From Bryobacteraceae bacterium (lineage in GTDB: Bacteria; Acidobacteriota; Terriglobia; Bryobacterales; Bryobacteraceae), in assembly GCA_030039005.1 (NCBI GenBank), contig JASHQT010000357.1:1-12701 (forward strand): DNA of 12,701 bases. Reading direction: 5' to 3'. Made by a program: the position numbers and the translations under genes. Each line of letters opens with the position of its first letter. Positions within the stretch are counted from its first letter, which is position 1. The notes below the pieces were generated by a model. The model searched no databases. It worked only from the letters and a program-made list of their open reading frames with translations, and was not told the DNA's origin. Of this stretch, positions 6,932-12,701 are shown piece after piece.

Positions 6932-8026
6932 CTACGGAACGATGTTCCAGATGTCGAGCTGATTCTGATTGTCGTTCACGGTGGCGAAGCGGAGATTGAA
7001 CAAGTCGGCGGAGAAGGCCAGTCCAAAAGCCGCGCCGGGAGCGCCCGGGTCCACTTGATACTGGGCGACAAACTGACCTTGCACGGTAAATTCCACCAGT
7101 TCGTTTTGCGTGCCACCGGCAAACACGGCATCGCCATTCGCGGTGATCAGATGTCCGTTTGGCGCCAGCGCCAGCCCTAAGGGCCCGTGCAGATGCGTGC
7201 TGTCCTGATAGACCAGCGCACCTTTGTTGACGTTTTGGTTCGTAAGGCTGGCGAACGGAATCGCGAAGATGGCATTGTCGTCGGTGGACGCCACGTAGAG
7301 TACTCCCAGGAACGGGTTGAAAGCCAAGCCCGTGGGACCCACCACCACTGCCGCGCTGTTGGGCGCAAACGAGTAGCCGTGCGCGATCTCGGTCGCGTTG
7401 AGCACCTGGAAGTCGTCGCCGTTTCCAACGAATGCGTTCAAGCGTGTGACGGTTCCGTTCAGCACATTCGACACGAAGATCTGTGCGAAGCTTCCCAGAT
7501 CGTTGACCGCCAAGTCCCACGGCCCGTCCAGCAGCGTTGCATTCGTCAGGTTCGCTACCTGGCGGCCAAACCGATCGATCACCAGTAGCGAACCTTGCTC
7601 CGCCGTTGAGCCGTCGTTGGTGGTGGGAACATTCCCGACGAGAACGAAGCCCGCGCGCAAAACGCCCAGAGCCGTGGTAAGACCCAAGGGAGAGCGCCCC
7701 TGAAAGAACGTGGTGACCGTTCCGTTCGGCGCGACGCTGACGATCGTAGTTCCGGTGCCTTGCACGCCGGCGCTGTCATTGAAGTTGGAAACCAGAATAT
7801 CGCCAGGCTCGAGCGCACCGCCGGGCTGAAAACCTTCTGGCACGAACGCCACGCCGTAGGGATTGCCGTCGCCATTGGCGGGCACCGTGGACACGATCCG
7901 CTCGGGGCTAGTGGGAAGTTGCCCCAGAATGGCGGCGGGTTGATTGTGCGCGTTTTCCGCGATTGCGGAGCTGAACGCGATGGAACTCAGGGCAAGCGTC
8001 ACTGCGATTCGCAGGGAAAGTCTCAT
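6932..8026 (-). CDS. Exported NHL-like beta-propeller protein
   Basis: This is a 364-residue protein with a clear signal peptide (MRLSLRIAVTLALSSIAFSS, cleavage about after A23 in AIA-EN). The mature part consists of repeated blades of the type 'G-P-x-G-L-A-x-(N/P)-x-x-G-x-L-(Y/I)-V-(A/S)': NPYGVAFVPEG, GPWDLAVNDLG, GPTGLAFNPFLGVLYVAS, GPLGLALAPNGHLITANG and GAAFGLAFSAD. This is the pattern of NHL/SMP-30-type six-bladed propellers, which usually bind ligands or partners. No catalytic signature is visible, so an enzymatic role cannot be claimed. The ATG at 8026 is supported by AGGA (TCCT on the + strand at 8031-8034) four bases upstream. The gene stands alone, divergent from ftsY. Confidence 0.87.
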   Translation of the reverse strand: MRLSLRIAVTLALSSIAFSSAIAENAHNQPAAILGQLPTSPERIVSTVPANGDGNPYGVAFVPEGFQPGGALEPGDILVSNFNDSAGVQGTGTTIVSVAPNGTVTTFFQGRSPLGLTTALGVLRAGFVLVGNVPTTNDGSTAEQGSLLVIDRFGRQVANLTNATLLDGPWDLAVNDLGSFAQIFVSNVLNGTVTRLNAFVGNGDDFQVLNATEIAHGYSFAPNSAAVVVGPTGLAFNPFLGVLYVASTDDNAIFAIPFASLTNQNVNKGALVYQDSTHLHGPLGLALAPNGHLITANGDAVFAGGTQNELVEFTVQGQFVAQYQVDPGAPGAAFGLAFSADLFNLRFATVNDNQNQLDIWNIVP

Positions 8027-8209
8027 AGCGTCCTATTGTTGAATGGCAAGCTCCCGGGAGTGGTTGCCGGGCTGTGAATTGTTTGTAAAAAGCCCAGGGT
8101 TACTGAGGAGTAAATCCGTATCGCGTATCGCCGGGCGACGGAACTAATCTGGACCTCTGTCGGCGCTTGAACGGCCGGACACGTCCGCTACAATAAAGTT
8201 GCTTCTCGC
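8027..8209. promoter_or_regulatory. Divergent intergenic region between the propeller gene and ftsY
   Basis: These 183 bases hold the control regions of two divergent genes. A perfect 10-base palindrome, CTCCCGGGAG, is at 8051-8060, 25 to 34 bases upstream of the propeller start, where a repressor could act. A short inverted pair GGGCT (8069-8073) / AGCCC (8091-8095) flanks an AT-rich loop. The ftsY promoter is listed separately. No riboswitch-like fold was recognised. The functional reading of the palindrome is conjecture. Confidence 0.4.
8167..8194 (+). promoter_or_regulatory. Sigma-70-like promoter of ftsY
   Basis: TTGAAC at 8167-8172 (four of six bases match TTGACA) and TACAAT at 8189-8194 (five of six match TATAAT) are separated by 16 bases. 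Transcription would start at about 8198-8201, only 9 to 12 bases before the ftsY ATG at 8210. The leader would then be almost absent, in agreement with the lack of any Shine-Dalgarno there. Confidence 0.6.
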
Positions 8210-9160
8210 ATGATTCAGACATTATTCGGCGCGGTTGAACAAGAGCCCAATCTGCTGGAACGGTTGAAGGCCGGCATCCAGAAGACGCGTTCCGGCTTGA
8301 TGGATCGCCTGGAAGACGCAGTCGGCGGGCGCAAGGAGATCGACGCCGGTCTGATCGAAGAGCTCGAATACGCGCTCATCACCGCCGATATCGGCGTCAC
8401 CACGGTAAACGAAGTGCTCGAGAGCATCCGTCAGCGGGCAGATCGTAGGCAGCTTACCGACGCGGGCGAAATCAAGAAGCTGATCGCGCAGCATCTTCTG
8501 GAGGTGCTGGAAGCCGCCGACCGGCCGGTACCGCATGTCGCCGAACCTCCGGCGGTTGTGTTCGTGGTGGGCGTGAACGGAGCGGGGAAGACCACCACCA
8601 TCGGGAAGCTGGCCAGCCGCTATAGATCCGAAGGCCGTGGCGTTCTGCTCTGCGCCGCCGACACCTTCCGCGCCGCGGCCATCGAGCAGTTGCAGATCTG
8701 GGGTGCGCGCACTTCGAGCGACGTGATCGCGCAATCCGCGGGCGCCGATCCTAGCGCGGTCGTGTTCGACGCGCTCCAAGCGGCCAAATCGCGCAAAATG
8801 GATTACGTGATCGTGGACACCGCGGGCCGGCTGCACACGAAAACGAATCTCATGTCGGAGCTCGAAAAAATGCGGCGCACAGCGGCCAAGGTAATTCCAG
8901 ACGCCCCGCACGAGGTGCTGCTGGTACTGGACGCCACCACCGGGCAGAACGGCCTGGAGCAGGCACGAAAATTTACCGAATCGAGCGGCGTCACGGGCCT
9001 GGTGCTCACCAAGCTGGACGGCACGGCTAAGGGCGGCGTGGTGGTGGCCATCGCGCGCGAGCTGAACCTGCCCATCCGCTACGTCGGCGTGGGCGAGCAG
9101 GCGGCGGATCTGCTGCCATTCGAGCCGGATCAATTCATCGCGTCATTATTCGCCGCGTGA
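8210..9160 (+). CDS. ftsY: Signal recognition particle receptor FtsY
   Basis: FtsY is the membrane-associated GTPase that receives SRP-ribosome complexes and passes nascent membrane proteins to the Sec translocon. The 316-residue protein has a short N-terminal part (LLERLKAGIQKTRSGL), a four-helix N domain to about residue 105 and a complete G domain. The G-domain motifs are GVNGAGKTTTIGK (121-133), DTFRAAAIEQL (151-161), DTAGR (203-207), TKLDGTAKGG (267-276) and GVGE (293-296). DTFRAAA and GVGEQAADL are characteristic of FtsY rather than its paralogue Ffh, and there is no M domain. The long acidic A domain of E. coli FtsY is absent, as in many bacteria. The start is the first ATG of the frame and no ribosome binding site is seen. 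The gene leads an apparent operon, with ribD starting 18 bases after its stop. Confidence 0.97.
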   Translation: MIQTLFGAVEQEPNLLERLKAGIQKTRSGLMDRLEDAVGGRKEIDAGLIEELEYALITADIGVTTVNEVLESIRQRADRRQLTDAGEIKKLIAQHLLEVLEAADRPVPHVAEPPAVVFVVGVNGAGKTTTIGKLASRYRSEGRGVLLCAADTFRAAAIEQLQIWGARTSSDVIAQSAGADPSAVVFDALQAAKSRKMDYVIVDTAGRLHTKTNLMSELEKMRRTAAKVIPDAPHEVLLVLDATTGQNGLEQARKFTESSGVTGLVLTKLDGTAKGGVVVAIARELNLPIRYVGVGEQAADLLPFEPDQFIASLFAA

Positions 9161-9178
9161 TACTGTTTGCCTGATCGT

Positions 9179-10276
9179 ATGAGAAGCCCGCTCATGGATG
9201 AAGCGCTGGAACTGGCGCGGCAAGGCCTGGGGCGCACCAGCCCCAATCCCACCGTCGGCGCGGTGCTGGTGAAGGACGGCCAGATCGTGGGGCGCGGGTT
9301 TCACACGTACGCACAGGCCAAGCATGCCGAAGTGATCGCGCTCGAAGAGGCCGGCGCGCAATCGCGCGGTGCGACGCTCTACATTACGCTCGAACCCTGC
9401 TCGCATCATGGCCGCACGCCTCCGTGCGCCGATGCACTGGTCGAAGCGGGCGTGGCGCGCGTAGTCGCCGCGATGGAGGACCCCAATCCTCAGGTTGCCG
9501 GATCGGGATTCCGCCGGCTGCATGCGGCGGGCATCGAAGTGGAGGTCGCGTCCGAATATTCCGACGAGGCCCGGCGGCTGAACGAAGCCTTCGTGCATTC
9601 CATGCGGACCGGGTTGCCGCTGGTGACCTTGAAAGCGGCATTGACGCTGGACGGCAAGATCGCGGCGCCGGAAGACAACACGGGCTGGATCACGAGCGAA
9701 CGGGCGCGCGCGCACGTGCAGGAGATCCGGCACAATTCGGACGCGATTCTCACCGGCATCGGCACCGTGCTGGCCGACGATTGCCGGCTCACGGACCGCA
9801 CCGGACGCGAGCGCAGCCGGCCGCTGCTGCGCATCGTTGCCGATTCCACGCTGCGCATTCCGCTCGATTCGCGCATCATCGCCGGCGCCAACGCCGACGT
9901 GGCCGTCATCACCACTTCGGCCGCATCCAGTGAGCGCCGCCGAGCGCTGGAATACCGCGGCGTGCGGGTGCTCGTGTTCGATTCCCCCGGCGGGCGCGTG
10001 GACTTGACCCAACTCCCCGCGTGGCTTGCGAGCCAGCAATATCGTTCGCTGATGATCGAATCGGGGAGCAAGCTCAACTGGGCCGCGCTCGAGTCGGGCA
10101 TCGTCGACAAAATCTTCTTTTATTACGCGGCTAAGATTCTAGGCGGCCTGCAGTCGCTTCCGGTAGCGGGCGGAACGGGCCGCTTGCGCCGCACCGACGC
10201 CATTCAGTTCCATCAGGTTCGCATCCATTCCATCCCGCCCGATGAATTTGCCGTCGAAGCCTATGTCATTAAGTGA
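9179..10276 (+). CDS. ribD: Bifunctional riboflavin biosynthesis deaminase/reductase RibD
   Basis: RibD carries out the second and third steps of riboflavin synthesis: deamination of the pyrimidine from GTP cyclohydrolase II, then NADPH-dependent reduction of its ribosyl side chain. The 365-residue protein has an N-terminal zinc deaminase domain (about 5-145) with HAE (H49, E51) and LEPCSHHGRTPPC (C74, C83). The C-terminal reductase domain starts near LKAALTLDGKIA (about 151-162) and continues with GWITSERAR, ILTGIGTVLADD and IESGSKLNWAALESG. The length is normal for the fused enzyme. ATG 9179 is chosen; ATG 9194 (MDEALELARQG) and TTG 9167 are also possible, and none has a strong ribosome binding site. 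The gene lies 18 bases after ftsY and 18 bases before ribE. Confidence 0.95.
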   Translation: MRSPLMDEALELARQGLGRTSPNPTVGAVLVKDGQIVGRGFHTYAQAKHAEVIALEEAGAQSRGATLYITLEPCSHHGRTPPCADALVEAGVARVVAAMEDPNPQVAGSGFRRLHAAGIEVEVASEYSDEARRLNEAFVHSMRTGLPLVTLKAALTLDGKIAAPEDNTGWITSERARAHVQEIRHNSDAILTGIGTVLADDCRLTDRTGRERSRPLLRIVADSTLRIPLDSRIIAGANADVAVITTSAASSERRRALEYRGVRVLVFDSPGGRVDLTQLPAWLASQQYRSLMIESGSKLNWAALESGIVDKIFFYYAAKILGGLQSLPVAGGTGRLRRTDAIQFHQVRIHSIPPDEFAVEAYVIK

Positions 10277-10294
10277 CACGTACGTCATCCAATA

Positions 10295-10873
10295 GTGTTT
10301 ACCGGGATCATTGAGGAAGTGGGCACGGTAGCCCATGCCGGCCCCCGCATGCGCATCCACTGCCGGCACGTGCTGCGCGATATCCGGGAAGGCGCCAGCA
10401 TCGCGGTGAGCGGCGTCTGCCTGACGGCCGTCCACATCCGTTCCGACGGTTTTGCGTGCGATCTCTCACCCGAAACGCTGGCCCGCACGAATCTAGGCGC
10501 GCTGCGCGAAGGCTCGATCGTAAATCTGGAGCGTGCGGCCGCCGTCGGCGACCGGCTGAGCGGCCACATCGTCCAAGGACACGTCGACGGAACCGCCGAA
10601 TTCCTTGCGCTGGACCCCCTCGCGGACGACAACTGGTGGCTGCAGATCCGGATTCCGGCAGCGCTCGACCGCTACGTGATCCACAAAGGCTCGATCGCGT
10701 TGGACGGCGTCAGCCTGACGGTCGCGTCGATCCAAGGGAGCACGATTGGAGTGGCCGTGATCCCGCATACCTACGCGAATACGTCGATGCGCAGCTATGG
10801 CCCGGGAACGGCTATCAATGTGGAAGTGGACGTGGTAGGCAAGTATGTGGAAAAGCTTCTGGCTTCGCGATAG
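10295..10873 (+). CDS. ribE: Riboflavin synthase alpha subunit
   Basis: This enzyme dismutates two molecules of 6,7-dimethyl-8-ribityllumazine to riboflavin and a pyrimidine that is recycled. The 192-residue protein shows the family's two homologous beta-barrels. The first begins with MFTGIIEEVG and contains SIAVSGVCLTAV. The second begins around DRLSGHIVQGHVDG and contains SIALDGVSLTVASI. A short C-terminal helix (GKYVEKLLA) would serve trimer contact. The start is a GTG at 10295, fixed by the invariant MFTGI N-terminus. No Shine-Dalgarno precedes it, so coupling to ribD translation is likely. Its position directly after ribD supports a riboflavin operon; ribBA and ribH are not in the window. 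No FMN riboswitch was recognised upstream of either rib gene. Confidence 0.96.
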   Translation: MFTGIIEEVGTVAHAGPRMRIHCRHVLRDIREGASIAVSGVCLTAVHIRSDGFACDLSPETLARTNLGALREGSIVNLERAAAVGDRLSGHIVQGHVDGTAEFLALDPLADDNWWLQIRIPAALDRYVIHKGSIALDGVSLTVASIQGSTIGVAVIPHTYANTSMRSYGPGTAINVEVDVVGKYVEKLLASR

Positions 10874-10941
10874 AATTCGGTATCCGGACGGCTAATTGGC
10901 GCGTCTGATATTTCGGAGTTGTGCAGGCTAAGGAGTTTCCT

Positions 10942-11640
10942 ATGCGCTCGGTCCAGATCGCAATCATATCATTAGTCTTTGCCGCATCTATGTGCTTCGC
11001 CCAACGGGGCGGAGGCGGCCATGGAGGCGGCGGAGGTGGCGGGTTTCGCGGCGGTGCCGTGGGTGGTGGTGGATTTCGTGGCGGCGCGGTGGGTGGCGGT
11101 GGATTCCGCGGCGGTTATGGTGGCTATGGCGGATTCCGCGGCGGCTACGGTGGCTATGGCTACGGCCGCGGCTATGGCGGCTGGGGCTGGGGTGGTTGGG
11201 GCATAGGGCTCGGATGGGGTTGGGGCTGGCCGTGGTACGGCTACTACGGTTATCCTTACGCGTACGGGTATCCTTACGCCTACGGGTATCCATATTATGC
11301 GGATCCCTACGCTTATAGTCCTTACGTGTACGATCCGCCTCCGCAACAATATCAGTACGCTCCGGCGCCGCAACAGTATCAGTACCCTTATGGTCCGGCT
11401 CCACAGCAGCCGCAATACCGGTCGCCTTACGGCGCTCCTCCTCCCCCTCCGCCGCCTGCGCAAACGCAGCCGCAGCAACCTGCGCCGCAGCAAAATTCGG
11501 CTCCTAGTAATCTGCCTCCGCAGCAGCAGCCGCAGGCGAGCAACTACAGCTCGCCTTATGCGACCTATGGCGTGTGGCGTCACTTTAGCCCCGCCAATAC
11601 GCAGCCGGGTCCGCAGTTGAGCGCGCCGAGCACGCAGTAG
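10942..11640 (+). CDS. Secreted low-complexity Gly/Tyr/Trp- and Pro/Gln-rich protein
   Basis: This is a 232-residue protein of unknown function. The ATG at 10942 follows AAGGAG (10930-10935) by six bases and opens a signal peptide (MRSVQIAIISLVFAASMCFA, cleavage before Q21). The mature chain has three zones. The first is a Gly-rich part made of four 10-residue repeats, G-F-R-G-G-A-V-G-G-G twice then G-F-R-G-G-Y-G-G-Y-G twice (residues 34-73). The second is a Trp/Tyr-rich zone with WGWGGWG and repeated YPYAYG. The third is a Pro/Gln zone with QQYQY repeats, a seven-proline run and a Gln-rich tail ending near VWRHFSPANTQ. By eye the mature part has no Lys, Glu, Cys or Met, and Arg gives nearly all the charge. 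Such chains are usually disordered or adhesive and may self-associate. No anchor or sorting signal is visible. A role at the cell surface is inference. Confidence 0.85.
   Translation: MRSVQIAIISLVFAASMCFAQRGGGGHGGGGGGGFRGGAVGGGGFRGGAVGGGGFRGGYGGYGGFRGGYGGYGYGRGYGGWGWGGWGIGLGWGWGWPWYGYYGYPYAYGYPYAYGYPYYADPYAYSPYVYDPPPQQYQYAPAPQQYQYPYGPAPQQPQYRSPYGAPPPPPPPAQTQPQQPAPQQNSAPSNLPPQQQPQASNYSSPYATYGVWRHFSPANTQPGPQLSAPSTQ
11041..11160 (+). repeat. Four tandem 30-base coding repeats
   Basis: Four consecutive 30-base units start at 11041, 11071, 11101 and 11131, each encoding ten residues beginning G-F-R-G-G. Units 1 and 2 end AVGGG and units 3 and 4 end YGGYG, so two sub-types were each duplicated. 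Differences are mostly at third codon positions, which indicates duplication followed by selection on the protein. Confidence 0.9.
11251..11295 (+). repeat. Tandem 18-base coding repeat (YPYAYG)
   Basis: Two 18-base units at 11251-11268 and 11269-11286 encode YPYAYG and differ at a single third codon position. A partial, more diverged third copy (YPYYA) follows. Confidence 0.8.
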
Positions 11641-11793
11641 GTCACAACGCGCACGTTTGATTTCTTCCTAGTTTCCTGAAACCCCCTCAGGACCTCCGCC
11701 GTCCGTCTGCCCAGATCTCGCTTCGAGCGAGGAATTGCTGGCTTCAGGCGCAATGGGGTGAAGCAGCAAGCGCTTGGGCCATGGGGGTTAGTC
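11641..11793. other. Intergenic region with two short inverted repeats
   Basis: This 153-base gap follows the low-complexity protein gene. TCCTGA (11674-11679) pairs with TCAGGA (11687-11692) across a seven-base C-rich loop. CTCGCT (11717-11722) pairs perfectly with AGCGAG (11726-11731) across TCG, a compact hairpin. Neither is followed by a T-run, so neither is a classical intrinsic terminator, although the first could attenuate or stabilise the mRNA end. No convincing promoter was seen for the next gene. Confidence 0.45.
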
Positions 11794-12701
11794 GTGACGG
11801 ATCCAAAGCCTTACGTGTGTCTGTTTTTGTTGCCCTTTTGCGCCGCGGCCCAAACGAGCAACGCGCAAAACGATTCGCTTCCGGTCAAACGCGTCGTTCT
11901 TTATAAGAGCGGCGTGGGATATTTCGAGCATCAGGGTCGCGTTCGCGACAGCCAGGACGTGACTATTCCATTCACTTCCGGACAACTCAACGACGTGCTC
12001 AAGTCGCTCACCGTTCTGGACCTCAATGGCGGCCGCATCACCGGCGTCGAGTACGGATCGGCGGCACCGATGGATCGGCAACTGGGCGATCTGCGGCTGC
12101 CGGTGGGCGAAAAGGCGTCGCTCACCGAATTTCTCGGAGCGCTGCGGGGCGCGCGGCTGGAGGTGCGCAGCGGCGCGAGCGTGATCGTCGGACGGCTGTT
12201 GAGCGTGGAGCGCAAAACGCGCATCGCGGGCGGCACCACTCTCGAAGTGGATTATCTTTCGTTGATGAGCGATTCGGGCGAACTGCGCACCACCGAACTG
12301 ACGCCCGCATTTTCGGTGAAGCTGCTCGATCGGGGCCTGCCCGCCAAAATGGATCGCTATCTCGACGTCGTTTCCGCCGGGCGCGAGGCCGATGTGCGGC
12401 GGATGGTGATCTCGACTTCGGGCGCGGGCGAGCGATCGCTATTCGTGAGCTATATCAGCGAAGTGCCGGTGTGGAAAACGACGTATCGCATCGTGCTCAA
12501 TTCCAAAGCTAAGCCGCTGTTGCAGGGCTGGGCGATCGTCGACAATACCGTGGGCGAGGATTGGGACAAGGTGGAACTCTCGCTGGTGGCGGGAGCTCCG
12601 CACTCCTTCGTCGAGAATCTTTCGCAGCCGTATTATTCGCGCCGGCCGGTGGTGCCTCTGCCGGAACAGATCCTGGCCTCGCCGCAGACTTATGAGGCGA
12701 C
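11794..12701 (+). CDS. Exported DUF4139-domain protein, N-terminal part (runs off the window)
   Basis: An open frame with no stop runs to the right edge (302 codons seen). No ATG precedes the signal peptide. The GTG at 11794, with a G-run (11783-11787) six bases upstream, gives TDPKPYVCLFLLPFCAAAQT, a plausible signal peptide cleaved after AAA. GTG 11758 and GTG 11815 are the alternatives. The mature start VKRVVLYKSGVGYFEHQGRV and the later block VPVWKTTYRIVL, LLQGWAIVDNTVGEDWDKVELSLVAGAP are the recognised features of DUF4139/mucoidy-inhibitor-A-like proteins. These have an N-terminal beta domain followed by DUF4139; the coiled coil seen in some relatives is not obvious here. The biochemical role of the family is unknown. 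The C-terminus lies outside the window. Confidence 0.85.
   Translation, partial: MTDPKPYVCLFLLPFCAAAQTSNAQNDSLPVKRVVLYKSGVGYFEHQGRVRDSQDVTIPFTSGQLNDVLKSLTVLDLNGGRITGVEYGSAAPMDRQLGDLRLPVGEKASLTEFLGALRGARLEVRSGASVIVGRLLSVERKTRIAGGTTLEVDYLSLMSDSGELRTTELTPAFSVKLLDRGLPAKMDRYLDVVSAGREADVRRMVISTSGAGERSLFVSYISEVPVWKTTYRIVLNSKAKPLLQGWAIVDNTVGEDWDKVELSLVAGAPHSFVENLSQPYYSRRPVVPLPEQILASPQTYEA

Noticed and set aside
8095..8209. FMN riboswitch controlling the riboflavin genes
   Set aside because: The conserved FMN-box segments were not seen here or in the 18-base gaps before ribD and ribE.
9146..10039. Minus-strand open frame of nearly 300 codons opposite ribD
   Set aside because: ribD is certain on the + strand, and the antisense product is His/Arg/Gly-rich without any family motif.
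11041..11295. CRISPR-like or regulatory direct repeats
   Set aside because: Units are contiguous without spacers, exactly in codon phase and translated, so they are coding repeats.

Overview
The window is a GC-rich (clearly above 50% by eye), densely coded bacterial chromosome segment with twelve genes recognised as complete or nearly so and one unidentified gene tail. Exported proteins of unknown role, a fragmented LigD locus, an ftsY-ribD-ribE run and a DUF4139 protein together suggest an Acidobacteriota genome of the Bryobacter/Solibacter kind. That placement is inference from gene style; there is no rRNA or marker alignment behind it. No tRNA, rRNA, CRISPR array, insertion sequence or phage gene was seen.

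Left block (1-2560, + strand): the tail of an unidentified gene overlaps a cluster carrying the three activities of the bacterial end-joining enzyme LigD as three separate proteins. These are a 3'-phosphoesterase, an ATP-dependent DNA ligase and an archaeo-eukaryotic-primase-type polymerase. They lie in the same order as in a Pseudomonas-type fused LigD and are joined by 4-bp stop/start overlaps (GTGA at 735-738, ATGA at 1670-1673). No Ku gene is visible.

Middle block (2532-8026): genes alternate in direction. A CPBP-family membrane protease (-) meets the polymerase gene tail to tail and overlaps, start to start, an exported protein (+) of unknown function. A small membrane protein (+) follows. 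Then come an exported calcineurin-like phosphoesterase (-), an exported NylC/DmpA-like self-cleaving amidohydrolase (+) and an exported beta-propeller protein (-). Intergenic spaces are only a few to about 85 bases, so promoters must be short or lie inside neighbouring genes.

Right block (8210-12701, + strand): ftsY (SRP receptor), ribD and ribE form a tight apparent operon behind a good sigma-70-like promoter that leaves almost no leader. They are followed by a secreted, low-complexity Gly/Tyr/Trp then Pro/Gln-rich protein encoded by phased tandem repeats, and by the N-terminal part of an exported DUF4139 protein that starts at a GTG and runs off the window.

The strongest candidate for something unusual is the split LigD operon with its overlapping unknown upstream gene. 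The second is the repeat-built secreted protein.
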